A stretch of DNA of 64,000 bases from Pedobacter sp. Leaf170 (GTDB lineage Bacteria > Bacteroidota > Bacteroidia > Sphingobacteriales > Sphingobacteriaceae), in the NCBI RefSeq assembly GCF_920984665.1, contig NZ_CAKLBP010000005.1:310001-374000 (forward strand). Reading direction: 5' to 3'. The position numbers were made by a program, and so were the translations under genes. Below, piece after piece: positions 8,076 through 17,217 of this stretch; the first letter of the stretch is position 1; every line of letters begins with the position of its first letter. The notes beneath the pieces were generated by a model that was not told the origin of the DNA, did no database searches, and saw only the letters and a list, made by a program, of their open reading frames with translations.

Positions 8076-8549
8076 ATGAAAATTAGTTCATCCATACAGT
8101 TTAAAGCAGCCTTTTTAAATTTTGTATTCTTATTGAATACCTTAGTTGGCTTTGCCTGTGCGGTAGGGGTGGATATGGGCTTTAATACAAAGCACCATGA
8201 AGACCAAAAAGTTGTAAGTTCCGGCAAGCATACTCACAAAAACGGCAAAGATCATGATCATGCAAAACATAGTCATGATCAAAACCCTGGTGATCATCAT
8301 GCCTCCAAAAGTCAAAAAGATAACTGCTGCAAAGAACAAGTAGACAAAATAACAAAAGCCGATAAGCTGACCCAACCTGGGTTTAATTATAGTCTGTTAT
8401 CCTCTTCGTTTTTTCTTTTGCCTTCGACAGTTTATCGAATTGGCCAGGCGGTTACTTTTCCAGTAAACGTTCCCAACACCTATTTTGTCCGGCATTGCCG
8501 TCCGCCAATTCCTGACGTACGTATTGCCATACAAAGTTTCCAAATTTGA
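8076..8549 (+). CDS. Secreted His-rich small protein, copper cassette 1
   Basis: 157 residues: a hydrophobic N-terminal segment (about 12-32), a long His/Lys/Asp-rich stretch (roughly 40-80, with HTH, DHDHAKHSHD, DHHAS), a CC pair near residue 84, and a C-terminal RPP motif ending IAIQSFQI. The paralogue at 26379-26816 keeps the LNT-VGFACAVG core, the His-rich stretch, CC and the same tail. It resembles the HYC_CC_PP group of small Bacteroidota proteins but lacks the HYC block, so that name is tentative. Likely an exported copper-binding protein, first gene of the cassette. Function inferred from composition and context. Confidence 0.7.
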   Translation: MKISSSIQFKAAFLNFVFLLNTLVGFACAVGVDMGFNTKHHEDQKVVSSGKHTHKNGKDHDHAKHSHDQNPGDHHASKSQKDNCCKEQVDKITKADKLTQPGFNYSLLSSSFFLLPSTVYRIGQAVTFPVNVPNTYFVRHCRPPIPDVRIAIQSFQI

Positions 8550-8621
8550 TTTTATAGTTTGATCATTTCTGAATGGTATTAATCATTCCAGCTAAGTAAT
8601 TATTCTATTAAAATCAAAAAA

Positions 8622-9107
8622 ATGAAAAAGATATTTCTAATGGTTGCTATTATTGCAACCTCCTTTGTGCAATATGGATTTGCACAAACTGATCATGCTA
8701 ATCATCAAACGCAACCCGTTGCGCTCCTTCCTTTATATTATAATATTAAAGATGCCTTAGTAAGTGGCGATGCAAAACTTGCAGCCTCAAAATCCCAGGA
8801 ATTTGTTAAAGCAGTAAACAGCACTGATGCGAAAGTAATTGGTGAAACTAGTAAGAAAGGCTTATTGGAACATGCTGGTAAACTTGCCAAAAGCAAAGAT
8901 CTTAAAAGTGAGCGTGAACATTTCGCAGGTCTTTCAACCAGCATGATCGCCCTGGCCAAAGCATCAAAATTATCGGCTGAACCTGTTTACCAAATGTACT
9001 GCCCAATGAAAAAAAACAATTGGCTAAGCAGCGAAAAAGCAGTTAAGAATCCATATTACGGCAGCGCCATGCTGACCTGCGGAAATGTAGTTGAGACTAT
9101 AAAATAA
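8622..9107 (+). CDS. DUF3347 domain protein, secreted
   Basis: 161 residues with an N-terminal signal peptide (cleavage near FAQ at 20-22). The rest is a single DUF3347 domain, otherwise found at the C-terminus of some CusB-type efflux adaptors. Candidate copper ligands: H100 in REHF, C127 and M129 in YCPM, M150 and C153 in MLTCG, with W134 and NPYYG conserved. Stand-alone here, so probably a periplasmic copper carrier or buffer. A lipoprotein paralogue follows after a hairpin; both are repeated in cassette 2. Domain call firm, role inferred. Confidence 0.85.
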   Translation: MKKIFLMVAIIATSFVQYGFAQTDHANHQTQPVALLPLYYNIKDALVSGDAKLAASKSQEFVKAVNSTDAKVIGETSKKGLLEHAGKLAKSKDLKSEREHFAGLSTSMIALAKASKLSAEPVYQMYCPMKKNNWLSSEKAVKNPYYGSAMLTCGNVVETIK

Positions 9108-9120
9108 CTATTGTCTATTG

Positions 9121-9145
9121 CCCCAAGCTATTTGCTTGGGGCTTT
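9121..9145 (+). terminator. Hairpin between the two DUF3347 genes (cassette 1)
   Basis: CCCCAAGC (9121-9128), loop TATTT, GCTTGGGG (9134-9141), then CTTTC. A GC-rich intrinsic-terminator shape, but with a short T-run and genes of the same cassette downstream, so partial termination or mRNA processing is more likely. Cassette 2 has a hairpin in the same place. Confidence 0.6.
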
Positions 9146-9162
9146 CTTACTATTTAAAAAAT

Positions 9163-9738
9163 ATGAAAACAGCAATATTAGGTATGGCACTCGTCATGCT
9201 ATTATTTTCCGCTTGTAATAGTGGAATTAAAGATACTGGTGATACTGGTAAAGCAATTGATACCGGACAAACAGGATCTACCACAAAAACAGTCCAAGCA
9301 GTCAGCCCTACAAAAAGAATTGTAACAGAATATCTAAGCTTGAAAAATGCATTAACCAAAGACGACGATAAGACTGCTGCGCAGGCCGGTAAAAGCCTGG
9401 TTGAGGCCATGGCAACAGTAGACAAATCTTCGCTAAGTGCAGAACAATCAAAAGTCTTCACTGATATCGCCGATGATGCAAAAGAACATGCTGAACATAT
9501 CGGAGCGAATGCAGGGAACATCAAACATCAGCGGGAACACTTTGAAACCTTAACCCAGGAAATTTATGATCTGGTTAAAGCAGGTGGTAGCGCAGGACAA
9601 AAGCTTTATTATGATAATTGCCCAATGTACAATAATGGAAAGGGCGGTAACTGGCTCAGTGAGACCAAAGACATCCAAAACCCATACCTGGGCAAAGAAA
9701 TGCCAACCTGTGGAAGCGTTAAGGAAGAACTAAATTAA
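9163..9738 (+). CDS. DUF3347 domain lipoprotein
   Basis: 191 residues from the ATG reading MKTAILGMALVMLLFSACNS; an upstream in-frame start was rejected because it would run through the terminator hairpin and spoil the lipobox (LLFSAC, C18). After a Thr/Asp-rich linker comes the DUF3347 domain with KHAEHIG-type helix, HQREHF, NCPMYNN with GGNWLSE, NPYLGKEMPTCG. Membrane-anchored partner of the preceding secreted DUF3347 protein. The next gene begins two bases after the stop. A periplasmic copper-binding role is inferred. Confidence 0.85.
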   Translation: MKTAILGMALVMLLFSACNSGIKDTGDTGKAIDTGQTGSTTKTVQAVSPTKRIVTEYLSLKNALTKDDDKTAAQAGKSLVEAMATVDKSSLSAEQSKVFTDIADDAKEHAEHIGANAGNIKHQREHFETLTQEIYDLVKAGGSAGQKLYYDNCPMYNNGKGGNWLSETKDIQNPYLGKEMPTCGSVKEELN

Positions 9739-9740
9739 TC

Positions 9741-10202
9741 ATGGGCAGGGTAACAAAAGGTTTTTTGTTTTTATCGGGGGTGCTGGTACTTATCCAGTTC
9801 ATTCAGCCTGCAGGGAATATCAGCACTCAGGCTTACCCTGCCGATATCAGCCGGATTTACCCGATGGAAGGAAAGATACAAGGGATCTTAAGAACCTCCT
9901 GTTACGACTGCCACAGCAACAATACCCGTTATCCCTGGTATGCTCAGATACAGCCAGGGGGATGGTGGCTTGCCTCGCATATTAGAGAAGGAAAACAAGA
10001 GCTCAATTTCAACGAGTTTGGCATGTACTCCTTACGCAGACAGCAAAGCAAGCTAAAAGCAATCGGTAACAGTATAAAAGACGGCACGATGCCCATCAGT
10101 TCCTATACACTGGTACACAGAAATGCCCTACTTACACAAGCTGAACAGGACTTGATCCTGGACTGGATAGAAAAAACGAAAGACAGTCTTTCAAAAAATT
10201 AA
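9741..10202 (+). CDS. Haem-binding domain protein with one CxxCH site
   Basis: 153 residues: an N-terminal membrane anchor or signal segment (6-22), then SCYDCHSNNTRYPWYA with C54, C57 and H58 forming a c-type haem attachment site, and the conserved NFNEF, LRRQQSKLKAI and DGTMPISSYTLVHRNA blocks of the Bacteroidota haem-binding domain family (Haem_bd). Predicted periplasmic monohaem cytochrome. Its constant position just before the multicopper oxidase in both cassettes suggests it exchanges electrons with that enzyme; this is inference. Confidence 0.85.
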   Translation: MGRVTKGFLFLSGVLVLIQFIQPAGNISTQAYPADISRIYPMEGKIQGILRTSCYDCHSNNTRYPWYAQIQPGGWWLASHIREGKQELNFNEFGMYSLRRQQSKLKAIGNSIKDGTMPISSYTLVHRNALLTQAEQDLILDWIEKTKDSLSKN

Positions 10203-10207
10203 TAAAG

Positions 10208-12946
10208 ATGAAAAAACTAATAGTATATATTTTGCTGATGGGTTTGTACGGGTTCGCCTCCGCGCACGAAGGACACACCATCTCATTGCAGCAAAAACAA
10301 CAGCCGGTAGTCTATACCTGCCCCATGCATCCAGAAATCCATGCTTCTAAACATAGCAATTGCCCTAAATGTGGAATGAAGCTGGTCGCTGAAAAGAAAA
10401 AAACCGTACCAGCCAAAAAAAGTCAGTCTGCAAAGATGGGTGATATAGGGGACATGAAAATGCCTACTCCAAAGAAGGCTACTGATAAGCCTGTACAGAC
10501 AGTTTCCTATACCTGCCCGATGCATCCTGAGATCCATGCTTCTAAACCGGGCAATTGCCCTAAATGTGGAATGAAGCTGGTGAAGGAAAGTCCTAAAACA
10601 ACGCCAATGAAGCATGATGGAATGGATATGCCCATGAAAGAGGAAGCTAAAAAGCCGGACAATATGGAAAATATGAAAGGTATGCAGATGGGAGATGAAG
10701 ATGCCACTATGGCCAATATCAGAAAGGCAAAAGCAAATTTAGGCCCGATAAAAACCATTACCAGCAGTACGCCGCCCCGCACAGTTCGTTACGATCTATA
10801 TGTCGCAGATACTACGGTAACCTATGGGAAAAAATCAAAGCGGGCAATTGCGGTAAATGGCCAGATTCCTATGCCCACCTTGACATTTACCGAGGGCGAC
10901 ACCGCACTGATTTATGTGCACAATAACCTGGACGAAGAAACCTCCCTTCACTGGCATGGGCTTTTTTTGCCTAACAAAATGGATGGGGTGCCTTTTTTAA
11001 CGCAGATGCCGATTATGCCCCACACTACTTATGTCTACAAGTTCCCGATCGTTCAGCATGGCACCCACTGGTACCATAGCCATAGCATGTTTCAGGAACA
11101 GATTGGCATGTACGGGGCTTTCATTATGAATAAAAGAAAGGAATGGGACATTCCAACCATCCCAATCACTTTAAGTGAGTGGACGGATATGAAACCTGAG
11201 GAAGTACATCGCAGCTTGAAAAATGCGACCGACTGGTTTGCCATACAAAAGGGGGCAACACAAAACTATGGGGAGGCTATAAAAAGCGGAAATTTCAAGA
11301 CCAAGGTAAACAATGAATGGAAACGCATGACGGCCATGGATGTCAGTGATGTATACTATGATAACTTTTTGATCAACGGCAAGAACCAAAATGAACAGCC
11401 CCAGTTTAAAGCTGGTGATAAAGTCAGGCTGCGCATTGCAAATGGAGGGGCATCTGATTATTTCTGGCTAAAATATGCAGGAGGCAAGATTACGGTAGTG
11501 GCCACAGACGGAAATGATGTGGAACCGGTAGAAGTGGACAGGCTGATCATTGCCGTTTCTGAAACCTATGATGTGGTAGTGACTATTCCTGAAAACAAGA
11601 GTTACGAATTTTTAGTCACCCCGGAAGACCGTACCAAATCAGCATCCTTGTGGCTAGGCAGCGGGGAGAAAGTGTCGGCGGTAAAATTGAAGCGACCTAA
11701 ATACTTTGCCGGTATGAAAATGATGAACGACATGATGGACATGCAGGGAAATATGATTGAAATGGATGGCATGAAGATGCAGAACCAGATCATGGACATG
11801 AATACGGTGATGTACCCCGAAATTACAGGTGAAGAAAATCCAAAGTCAGAAAGCAAAAAAGCTGATGCACCGGGGATGAAAATGCCGATGGATAAAAGCA
11901 TGGCTGGTATGGCTATGGATGCTGAAAGCCCGGATATGGTAACCTTGAACTATAATATGCTTCGGGATCCGAAAAGGACAACGCTACCAAAAGGGCCATG
12001 GAAAGAACTTAAATTCGATCTGACCGGGAATATGAATCGTTATGTCTGGACGCTGGATAATAAAACCGTTTCAGAAACTGATAAGATCCTGATCAAGAAA
12101 GGCGAAAATGTACGCATAATCATGTATAACAATAGTATGATGCGCCATCCCATGCACCTGCATGGCCATGACTTCAGGGTGCTGAACGGGCAGGGTGAAA
12201 ATGCGCCAATGAAAAATGTCCTTGACATCATGCCAATGGAAAGAGATACTATAGAGTTTGCGGCCAGTGAAAATGGAGGCGACTGGTTTTTTCACTGCCA
12301 TATCCTTTATCATATGATGAGTGGTATGGGCAGGGTCTTTAGTTATGAAAATTCACCGCCCAACCCTGAACTGCCGGACACCAAGCTAGCCTGGAGAAAA
12401 CTATCTGCTGATGACAGGAAATATCACCCAATGGCCAGTATTGGCCTTGAAAGTAATGGTAGTGATGGAGAGCTGATGTTTGCCAATACCCGTTACCGCT
12501 TATCTACAGAATGGAGAGTTGGACTTAAATCAGAACATGGGATTGAAAGCGAAACTTACTTCGGGCGCTATATTGGCAGGATGCAGTGGCTGATGCCGTT
12601 CGTTGGTTTTGACTATCATTATAACCGGATGAACAATGAAAGGGAAAATAATCTATTTGGGCAACTCAGCAATCAAAAGAACAGAAAAGCAGCTGTAATA
12701 GGTGCGCAGTATATTCTACCAATGCTGGTCACTGCTGAGGCAAGACTAGACAGTAAAGGAAAATTACGTTTCCAGCTGATGCGTGAAGATATTCCTCTAA
12801 CCAGTAGGTTACGCTTGAACTTTATGGCCAATACCGACAGGGAATATATGGGTGGTTTTAGATATATCGTTACTAAATATTTTTCTCTATCTACCCACTA
12901 TGACAGCGATATGGGTTATGGAGCTGGACTTACCGTCACTTATTAA
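10208..12946 (+). CDS. copA: Multicopper oxidase with two HMBD repeats and a CopB-like C-terminus
   Basis: 912-residue exported protein related to the CopA/PcoA multicopper oxidases of copper resistance. In order: signal peptide (to ~19), two HMBD metal-binding repeats (~36-60 and ~101-125, YTCPMHPEI...CPKCGMKL), cupredoxin domains with HWHG (248-251) and HWYHSH (287-292), a Met-rich stretch (~500-575, many MxM), the C-terminal copper sites HPMHLHGH (647-654) and HCHILYHMMSGM (696-707), then ~150 residues resembling the CopB outer-membrane barrel (FANTRYRLSTEWR, YFGRYIGR). All type 1, 2 and 3 ligands appear present. Likely oxidises Cu(I) in the periplasm. The oxidase-barrel fusion would tie it to the outer membrane. 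Twelve bases separate it from the ATPase gene. Confidence 0.92.
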   Translation: MKKLIVYILLMGLYGFASAHEGHTISLQQKQQPVVYTCPMHPEIHASKHSNCPKCGMKLVAEKKKTVPAKKSQSAKMGDIGDMKMPTPKKATDKPVQTVSYTCPMHPEIHASKPGNCPKCGMKLVKESPKTTPMKHDGMDMPMKEEAKKPDNMENMKGMQMGDEDATMANIRKAKANLGPIKTITSSTPPRTVRYDLYVADTTVTYGKKSKRAIAVNGQIPMPTLTFTEGDTALIYVHNNLDEETSLHWHGLFLPNKMDGVPFLTQMPIMPHTTYVYKFPIVQHGTHWYHSHSMFQEQIGMYGAFIMNKRKEWDIPTIPITLSEWTDMKPEEVHRSLKNATDWFAIQKGATQNYGEAIKSGNFKTKVNNEWKRMTAMDVSDVYYDNFLINGKNQNEQPQFKAGDKVRLRIANGGASDYFWLKYAGGKITVVATDGNDVEPVEVDRLIIAVSETYDVVVTIPENKSYEFLVTPEDRTKSASLWLGSGEKVSAVKLKRPKYFAGMKMMNDMMDMQGNMIEMDGMKMQNQIMDMNTVMYPEITGEENPKSESKKADAPGMKMPMDKSMAGMAMDAESPDMVTLNYNMLRDPKRTTLPKGPWKELKFDLTGNMNRYVWTLDNKTVSETDKILIKKGENVRIIMYNNSMMRHPMHLHGHDFRVLNGQGENAPMKNVLDIMPMERDTIEFAASENGGDWFFHCHILYHMMSGMGRVFSYENSPPNPELPDTKLAWRKLSADDRKYHPMASIGLESNGSDGELMFANTRYRLSTEWRVGLKSEHGIESETYFGRYIGRMQWLMPFVGFDYHYNRMNNERENNLFGQLSNQKNRKAAVIGAQYILPMLVTAEARLDSKGKLRFQLMREDIPLTSRLRLNFMANTDREYMGGFRYIVTKYFSLSTHYDSDMGYGAGLTVTY
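10313..10581 (+). repeat. Internal 74-bp near-identical repeat encoding HMBD
   Basis: Bases 10313-10386 and 10508-10581 differ at only about eight positions, while the encoded domain is far more variable between genes. This suggests a recent duplication or gene conversion of one metal-binding repeat inside the multicopper oxidase gene. In the cassette-2 oxidase the two repeats have diverged more. Confidence 0.8.
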
Positions 12947-12958
12947 TTTATAAGCATT

Positions 12959-15499
12959 ATGAAGCATACCTATCAAATAAGTGGAATGAGCTGCCAGGGC
13001 TGCAGCAAAAAAGCTGAGCTTGCCTTAAATGGAATTAGTGGAATTTCTGCAGTGGTTACTCTAGTCCCCCCGGTAGCAGTGATTACTATGGAACAGCATG
13101 TGCCAGTAGAAATATTACAGGATGCTTTATCCAAGGCGGGTGATTATAAAATCTTAATGCCAGGGAATCACCAGATCGATAAGACACATGATCATAACGC
13201 AGCCTCTATTAAAGTTGATCTTGCAGCAGCTGATCAAAAAGGGAAAGCAGCAAAATTAGGGTCAGGAAAATATTACTGCCCCATGCATTGCCAGGGAGAG
13301 AAAACTTATGATAAACCTGGTGATTGCCCAGTCTGCGGAATGGATTTGGTGCAGCAGCCGGCCTTAAAACAAGCTGTGCAATACTCTTGTCCTATGCACC
13401 CGGCAATCATTCGTGACCAGCCGGGCGCTTGTCCGATCTGCGGAATGGATCTGGTGCAAATTGCAGGTAATGAATCAAGTTCGGAAGATGATCAGACTTA
13501 TGAGCGGTTACTGCGAAAATTTAAGATAGCAGCCTTTTTTACCGTTCCCATCTTTTTAATTTCCATGTCAGAGATGATCCCTGGTAATCCCTTATTTAAA
13601 ATAATGGAACTCAGGTATTGGAACTGGGTGCAATTTGCTTTATCAATTCCAGTCGTCTTTTATGCAACCTGGATGTTTTTTGAAAGGGCATGGCGGTCAG
13701 TGGTGACCTGGAACCTGAATATGTTTACCTTAATAGGAATCGGGGCGGGGGTAGCCTGGCTATTTAGTTTACTAGCCTTATTATCCCCAGGCATTTTTCC
13801 AGATCAGTTCAAGACCCATTCCGGCACCGTGTATGTATATTTTGAAGCGGCAGCAGTCATTTTAACGCTGGTATTACTAGGCCAGCTTTTAGAGGCACGG
13901 GCACATGGCAAGACAAACAGTGCAATCAGGGAACTTTTAAAATTGGCACCAAACCAGGCCACCCGGATCATAGGCGACAAAGAAGAAACGGTGACCATTG
14001 ATGATATTCAAAAAGGAGATCTGCTTCGGGTAAAGCCAGGCGAAAAGGTGCCGGTTGACGGAAGCATCAAAATGGGAGAAGTCACCATTGATGAATCCAT
14101 GATTTCCGGGGAGCCTATTCCTGTAGATAAAAAGCGAGGTGATCAGGTAAGTGCAGGGACGATCAACGGAAATAAAACCTTTACCATGCTTGCTGAAAAA
14201 GTGGGATCAGAAACCCTGCTTTCCCAGATCATTGAGATGGTAAATTCTGCAAGCCGTTCGAAAGCGCCCATTCAAAAGCTGGCCGATAAGATTTCAGGGT
14301 ACTTTGTCCCGGTTGTTGTTTTTATTGCAGTGGCGACTTTTATTGTTTGGGCAATTTACGGACCGGAACCTTCTTATGTCTATGCATTTGTAAATGCAAT
14401 CGCGGTACTGATCATTGCCTGTCCATGTGCGCTTGGCCTCGCTACCCCAATGTCGGTGATGGTAGGCGTTGGAAAAGGTGCAAAGTCAGGCGTACTGATT
14501 AAAAATGCCGAGTCCCTGGAAAAACTGAATGCCATTGATATTGTGGTGATCGATAAGACCGGTACTGTTACCGAAGGTAAACCTTCAGTTGAAAAGGTGG
14601 TTAGTGCAGACCCTAAGTTTACTGAAGCGGATATTCTTCAGAAAATTATATCCTTAAACAGCAGCAGCGAACATCCACTTGCTCAGGCCACTTTAAAATA
14701 TGGGCAGCAAATGAATGTTGCTAAACTTCCAGTCGTAAATTTTGAAGCAGTTACCGGAAAAGGGGTTATTGGTACTATTGAAGAAGAAAACCTATCTCTT
14801 GGAAATGAAAAGTTAATGGAACAGGTAAAGGCAACTATTAGTCCTGCATTGCTTAAGCAGGTTAAGGCAGAGCAACAACAAGGTAAAACGGTATCTTATC
14901 TGGCAGTTGGTGATCATGCAGCCGGGTTTGTGGTTATTTATGATAAGATCAAAGAATCAAGCAAGGAAGCAATTAGTAAACTGCAAAAGGAAGGGTTAAA
15001 GGTATTCATGTTTACCGGAGACAATGAAGATACGGCAAAAGCAGTGAGCGAAACTTTAAGTCTTGACGGTTACAAAGCGCAGATGCTGCCTGAGGATAAA
15101 TTAAACGAAATTAAACGGTTGCAGGCAGAAGGAAAGAAGGTAGCAATGGCTGGTGATGGTATCAATGATGCCCCTGCATTGTCGCAGGCAGATATTGGAA
15201 TCGCTATGGGTACCGGAACTGATGTGGCTATTGAAAGCGCTGCAATCACACTGGTAAAAGGTGATCTAAACGGGATTGCTAAAGCACGACTTTTGAGCGA
15301 TAGAGTCATGGGAAATATTAAGGGAAACCTATTCTTTGCCCTGGGGTATAATGTACTGGGAATCCCCATTGCAGCAGGTGTTTTGTATCCGTTTTTTGGT
15401 ATTTTACTTTCACCAATGATTGCGGCCCTGGCCATGAGTTTTAGTTCAGTATCCGTTATTCTGAATTCTCTAAGACTAAGAAATATAAGGCTTGATTAA
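12959..15499 (+). CDS. copA: Cu(I)-type P1B ATPase with HMA and two HMBD domains
   Basis: 846-residue inner-membrane copper exporter. In order: HMA domain with GMSCQGC (C12, C15), two HMBD domains (YYCPMHC..., ~103-128; YSCPMHPAI..., ~140-165), eight predicted spans, ISGEP in the actuator, CPC in the metal-transport helix (488-490), phosphorylated D532 in DKTGT, SSSEHPLA, and GDGINDAPAL. CPC together with the C-terminal MSFSSVSVILNSLRL indicates the P1B-1 copper group. Three N-terminal metal domains of two kinds are unusual outside Bacteroidota. Last gene of cassette 1; the paralogue is at 31394-33931. Symbol shared with the oxidase by convention only. Confidence 0.93.
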   Translation: MKHTYQISGMSCQGCSKKAELALNGISGISAVVTLVPPVAVITMEQHVPVEILQDALSKAGDYKILMPGNHQIDKTHDHNAASIKVDLAAADQKGKAAKLGSGKYYCPMHCQGEKTYDKPGDCPVCGMDLVQQPALKQAVQYSCPMHPAIIRDQPGACPICGMDLVQIAGNESSSEDDQTYERLLRKFKIAAFFTVPIFLISMSEMIPGNPLFKIMELRYWNWVQFALSIPVVFYATWMFFERAWRSVVTWNLNMFTLIGIGAGVAWLFSLLALLSPGIFPDQFKTHSGTVYVYFEAAAVILTLVLLGQLLEARAHGKTNSAIRELLKLAPNQATRIIGDKEETVTIDDIQKGDLLRVKPGEKVPVDGSIKMGEVTIDESMISGEPIPVDKKRGDQVSAGTINGNKTFTMLAEKVGSETLLSQIIEMVNSASRSKAPIQKLADKISGYFVPVVVFIAVATFIVWAIYGPEPSYVYAFVNAIAVLIIACPCALGLATPMSVMVGVGKGAKSGVLIKNAESLEKLNAIDIVVIDKTGTVTEGKPSVEKVVSADPKFTEADILQKIISLNSSSEHPLAQATLKYGQQMNVAKLPVVNFEAVTGKGVIGTIEEENLSLGNEKLMEQVKATISPALLKQVKAEQQQGKTVSYLAVGDHAAGFVVIYDKIKESSKEAISKLQKEGLKVFMFTGDNEDTAKAVSETLSLDGYKAQMLPEDKLNEIKRLQAEGKKVAMAGDGINDAPALSQADIGIAMGTGTDVAIESAAITLVKGDLNGIAKARLLSDRVMGNIKGNLFFALGYNVLGIPIAAGVLYPFFGILLSPMIAALAMSFSSVSVILNSLRLRNIRLD

Positions 15500-15513
15500 T
15501 TCAATCAAGCCTT
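15487..15513 (+). terminator. Hairpin over the ATPase stop codon
   Basis: AAGGCTTGATT (15487-15497) and AATCAAGCCTT (15503-15513) are perfect 11-bp complements with a five-base loop; the stop codon lies inside. No T-run follows, so it may stabilise the 3' end rather than terminate. It marks the end of copper cassette 1. Confidence 0.55.
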
Positions 15514-15576
15514 AAAAACTTCAAATTAAGATCTGCTATAAAAACCGGAAGTGTTGTAAGCTGAGAAATATTGCGT

Positions 15577-15784
15577 TATCATTATTCCCTTCTTTTCTGA
15601 TAATCAATTGTGAGCAAATGCCGATGCCTTTAAGCAAAGTAAACCGTTCCAGAAAAGCATTAAATATCTCTTTTTCTTTTTGCCGATTATCATAAACTCA
15701 TTCCATTATTCAAATCAGAATTTTAGTTTTTGATGATGAGTTTTTGATAATTTGGATTACAAAAAAACGAAGGTTTATGTGTAA
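15577..15784. repeat. 207-bp direct repeat, right copy
   Basis: Same orientation as 3308-3514, starting TATCATTATTCCCTT and ending TTTATGTGTAA. It lies ~60 bases after the cassette-1 end hairpin, so the two copies tightly frame the ars1 plus copper-1 module. Flanks on the outer sides do not match each other. Confidence 0.85.
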
Positions 15785-16516
15785 TCTGCCAAATATCATT
15801 CATAATTATTTTTAGATACGCTGAGTGTATTACAATAAACAGTTACACAAAATGTATTACATTAAACCACTTGGTGTATGAGGTTTTTCTGTAATTTCTA
15901 GTCGCACCATAGACAGAGAGAGTTCAGCCTTCGCTTGCTTCCTTTAGGCAGATGGTAAACACAACCGTTACAGGCATAATCTATTAAGTTGTTCTTGGAT
16001 TGTAGGTTGGTTTCAAATCATAAAAAGCATTGCACAAAATTTGCACTGAAAATTCCGCCCTTTCCTTAGAGTCAATCCGCGGAAGTTCGAACTTTTATGA
16101 GCATTGCGAAGCGATAGTAAACTTTGAAAAAGTGGTGAAGAATAAAATTGAGGGGCAGTATAGGAAAAAGAAATTATTGTAAGTGTTTTTCTGTATCTGT
16201 TGATGACAAGCTAAGGCAGGATGAGACATCTTTCAGGTTCAGGTTTTACCTGTTCAGAACAATATGGATTATATACACCTAATTGTAGGCTATTTCTGTT
16301 TCCATTTGGCAGACACCTAAACTTTGTAGCTTATTTTTCTATCGTCCTAAATTGAAATATTTATCTAAATCATTCTTTATAGATCATTATAAAAAGAACA
16401 ATTGTGGTTTTGGCCATACTATTATTTACAGCTACCGCCTTTGTCCAAATACATATAAGCCATCATTAAATACGCCAATATAAATCAGGTACTTCCCGGA
16501 GCTACATTAAAGACAC
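15785..16516. other. Non-coding stretch with possible gene relics
   Basis: About 730 bases with no credible open frame. Around 16386-16470 the plus strand reads a signal-peptide-like string (KRTIVVLAILLFTATAFVQ) without an ATG and soon stopped, followed in another frame by NQVLPGATLKTLN, which looks like a decayed secreted-protein gene. The rest is AT-rich without recognised features. Confidence 0.35.
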
Positions 16517-16933
16517 TCAACCAATTTCCTCATAAAATGTAATAAGGTTTCCGTGAAGATCAAGTATCGAGAAATCCCTATGCCCCCAATGCTGTTCTTC
16601 GATGTCTGAATGTTCATTGTGGAGCACTCCCTGTGTTTTATACTCTTGATGTAGTTCATCGATTCCCTCTACCTCTATCCTGCAGCTCGCTGTCCCTGCT
16701 AGAAATGTTTCTGCGCCGCTCCAGATTGGCTTTAGAAAAAGCATTATGCTTCTATATTTCCAGCTCCGGTCACAAGATGCCCATAGGTGAATTTCGATTC
16801 CACCCCGTACAACTATTGCGAATGTTTCCTCTTTGTGACGCGTAGTGAAACCCATCCTGTTCTCATAAAATTCTACAGCCTTCGCTATACTTACAACCGG
16901 CAGTGCCGGAATGCTTTTTTTAAATCCTATCAT
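16517..16933 (-). CDS. VOC (glyoxalase/bleomycin-resistance) family protein
   Basis: 138 residues with the vicinal oxygen chelate fold: IPALPVVSIAKAVEFYENRMGF at the start of the first beta-alpha unit, IEIHLWA, a second unit ending WGHRDFSILDLHGNLITFYEE. It is closest in pattern to bleomycin-binding-type proteins rather than glyoxalase I. Candidate metal or ligand positions are H in IHLW and E near the C-terminus. It stands alone on this strand upstream of nothing co-oriented within 60 bases except the mer-like genes, so operon membership is doubtful. Substrate unknown. Confidence 0.8.
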   Translation of the reverse strand: MIGFKKSIPALPVVSIAKAVEFYENRMGFTTRHKEETFAIVVRGGIEIHLWASCDRSWKYRSIMLFLKPIWSGAETFLAGTASCRIEVEGIDELHQEYKTQGVLHNEHSDIEEQHWGHRDFSILDLHGNLITFYEEIG

Positions 16934-16992
16934 AAAAATTTATCTATTTTCCAGCATTCGATAAGCGCTTTTTTTTTGCTGTTCTAAAAGAA

Positions 16993-17217
16993 TTATTTGG
17001 CAGAACAGCAGGTTCTGTTTTCCTGTATCGGTGGACACTTTACTGTTCCGTAACTACAGAAGACACAGCAGTCACCCTGTAATGGTTTTAAGCGCTCGTG
17101 ACAGTTTTCACATTCGTAAAAATACTGGCAGGCATCCGTAGGCATTGACTCTTCCTTTTGATGCTGGCAAAGTGGGCAGGTGATTATTGATTGCAGGAAT
17201 ATTGTTTTAGTTGACAT
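16993..17217 (-). CDS. GDCCVxC-domain small protein
   Basis: 74 residues with a zinc-ribbon-like front (CPLCQ, CENCHE) and the diagnostic GDCCVFCSYGTVKCPP block, then a terminal CC-containing tail. The family is annotated as GDCCVxC domain (seleno)proteins; here all positions are ordinary cysteines. It overlaps merTP by 11 bases and is the last gene of the mer-like operon. With ten-odd cysteines in 74 residues it is probably a cytosolic soft-metal binder. Role in mercury handling is inferred from linkage. Confidence 0.82.
   Translation of the reverse strand: MSTKTIFLQSIITCPLCQHQKEESMPTDACQYFYECENCHERLKPLQGDCCVFCSYGTVKCPPIQENRTCCSAK

Noticed and set aside
16993-17217. Selenocysteine in the GDCCVxC protein
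   Set aside because: The family can contain Sec, but all positions here are Cys codons and no in-frame TGA is present.
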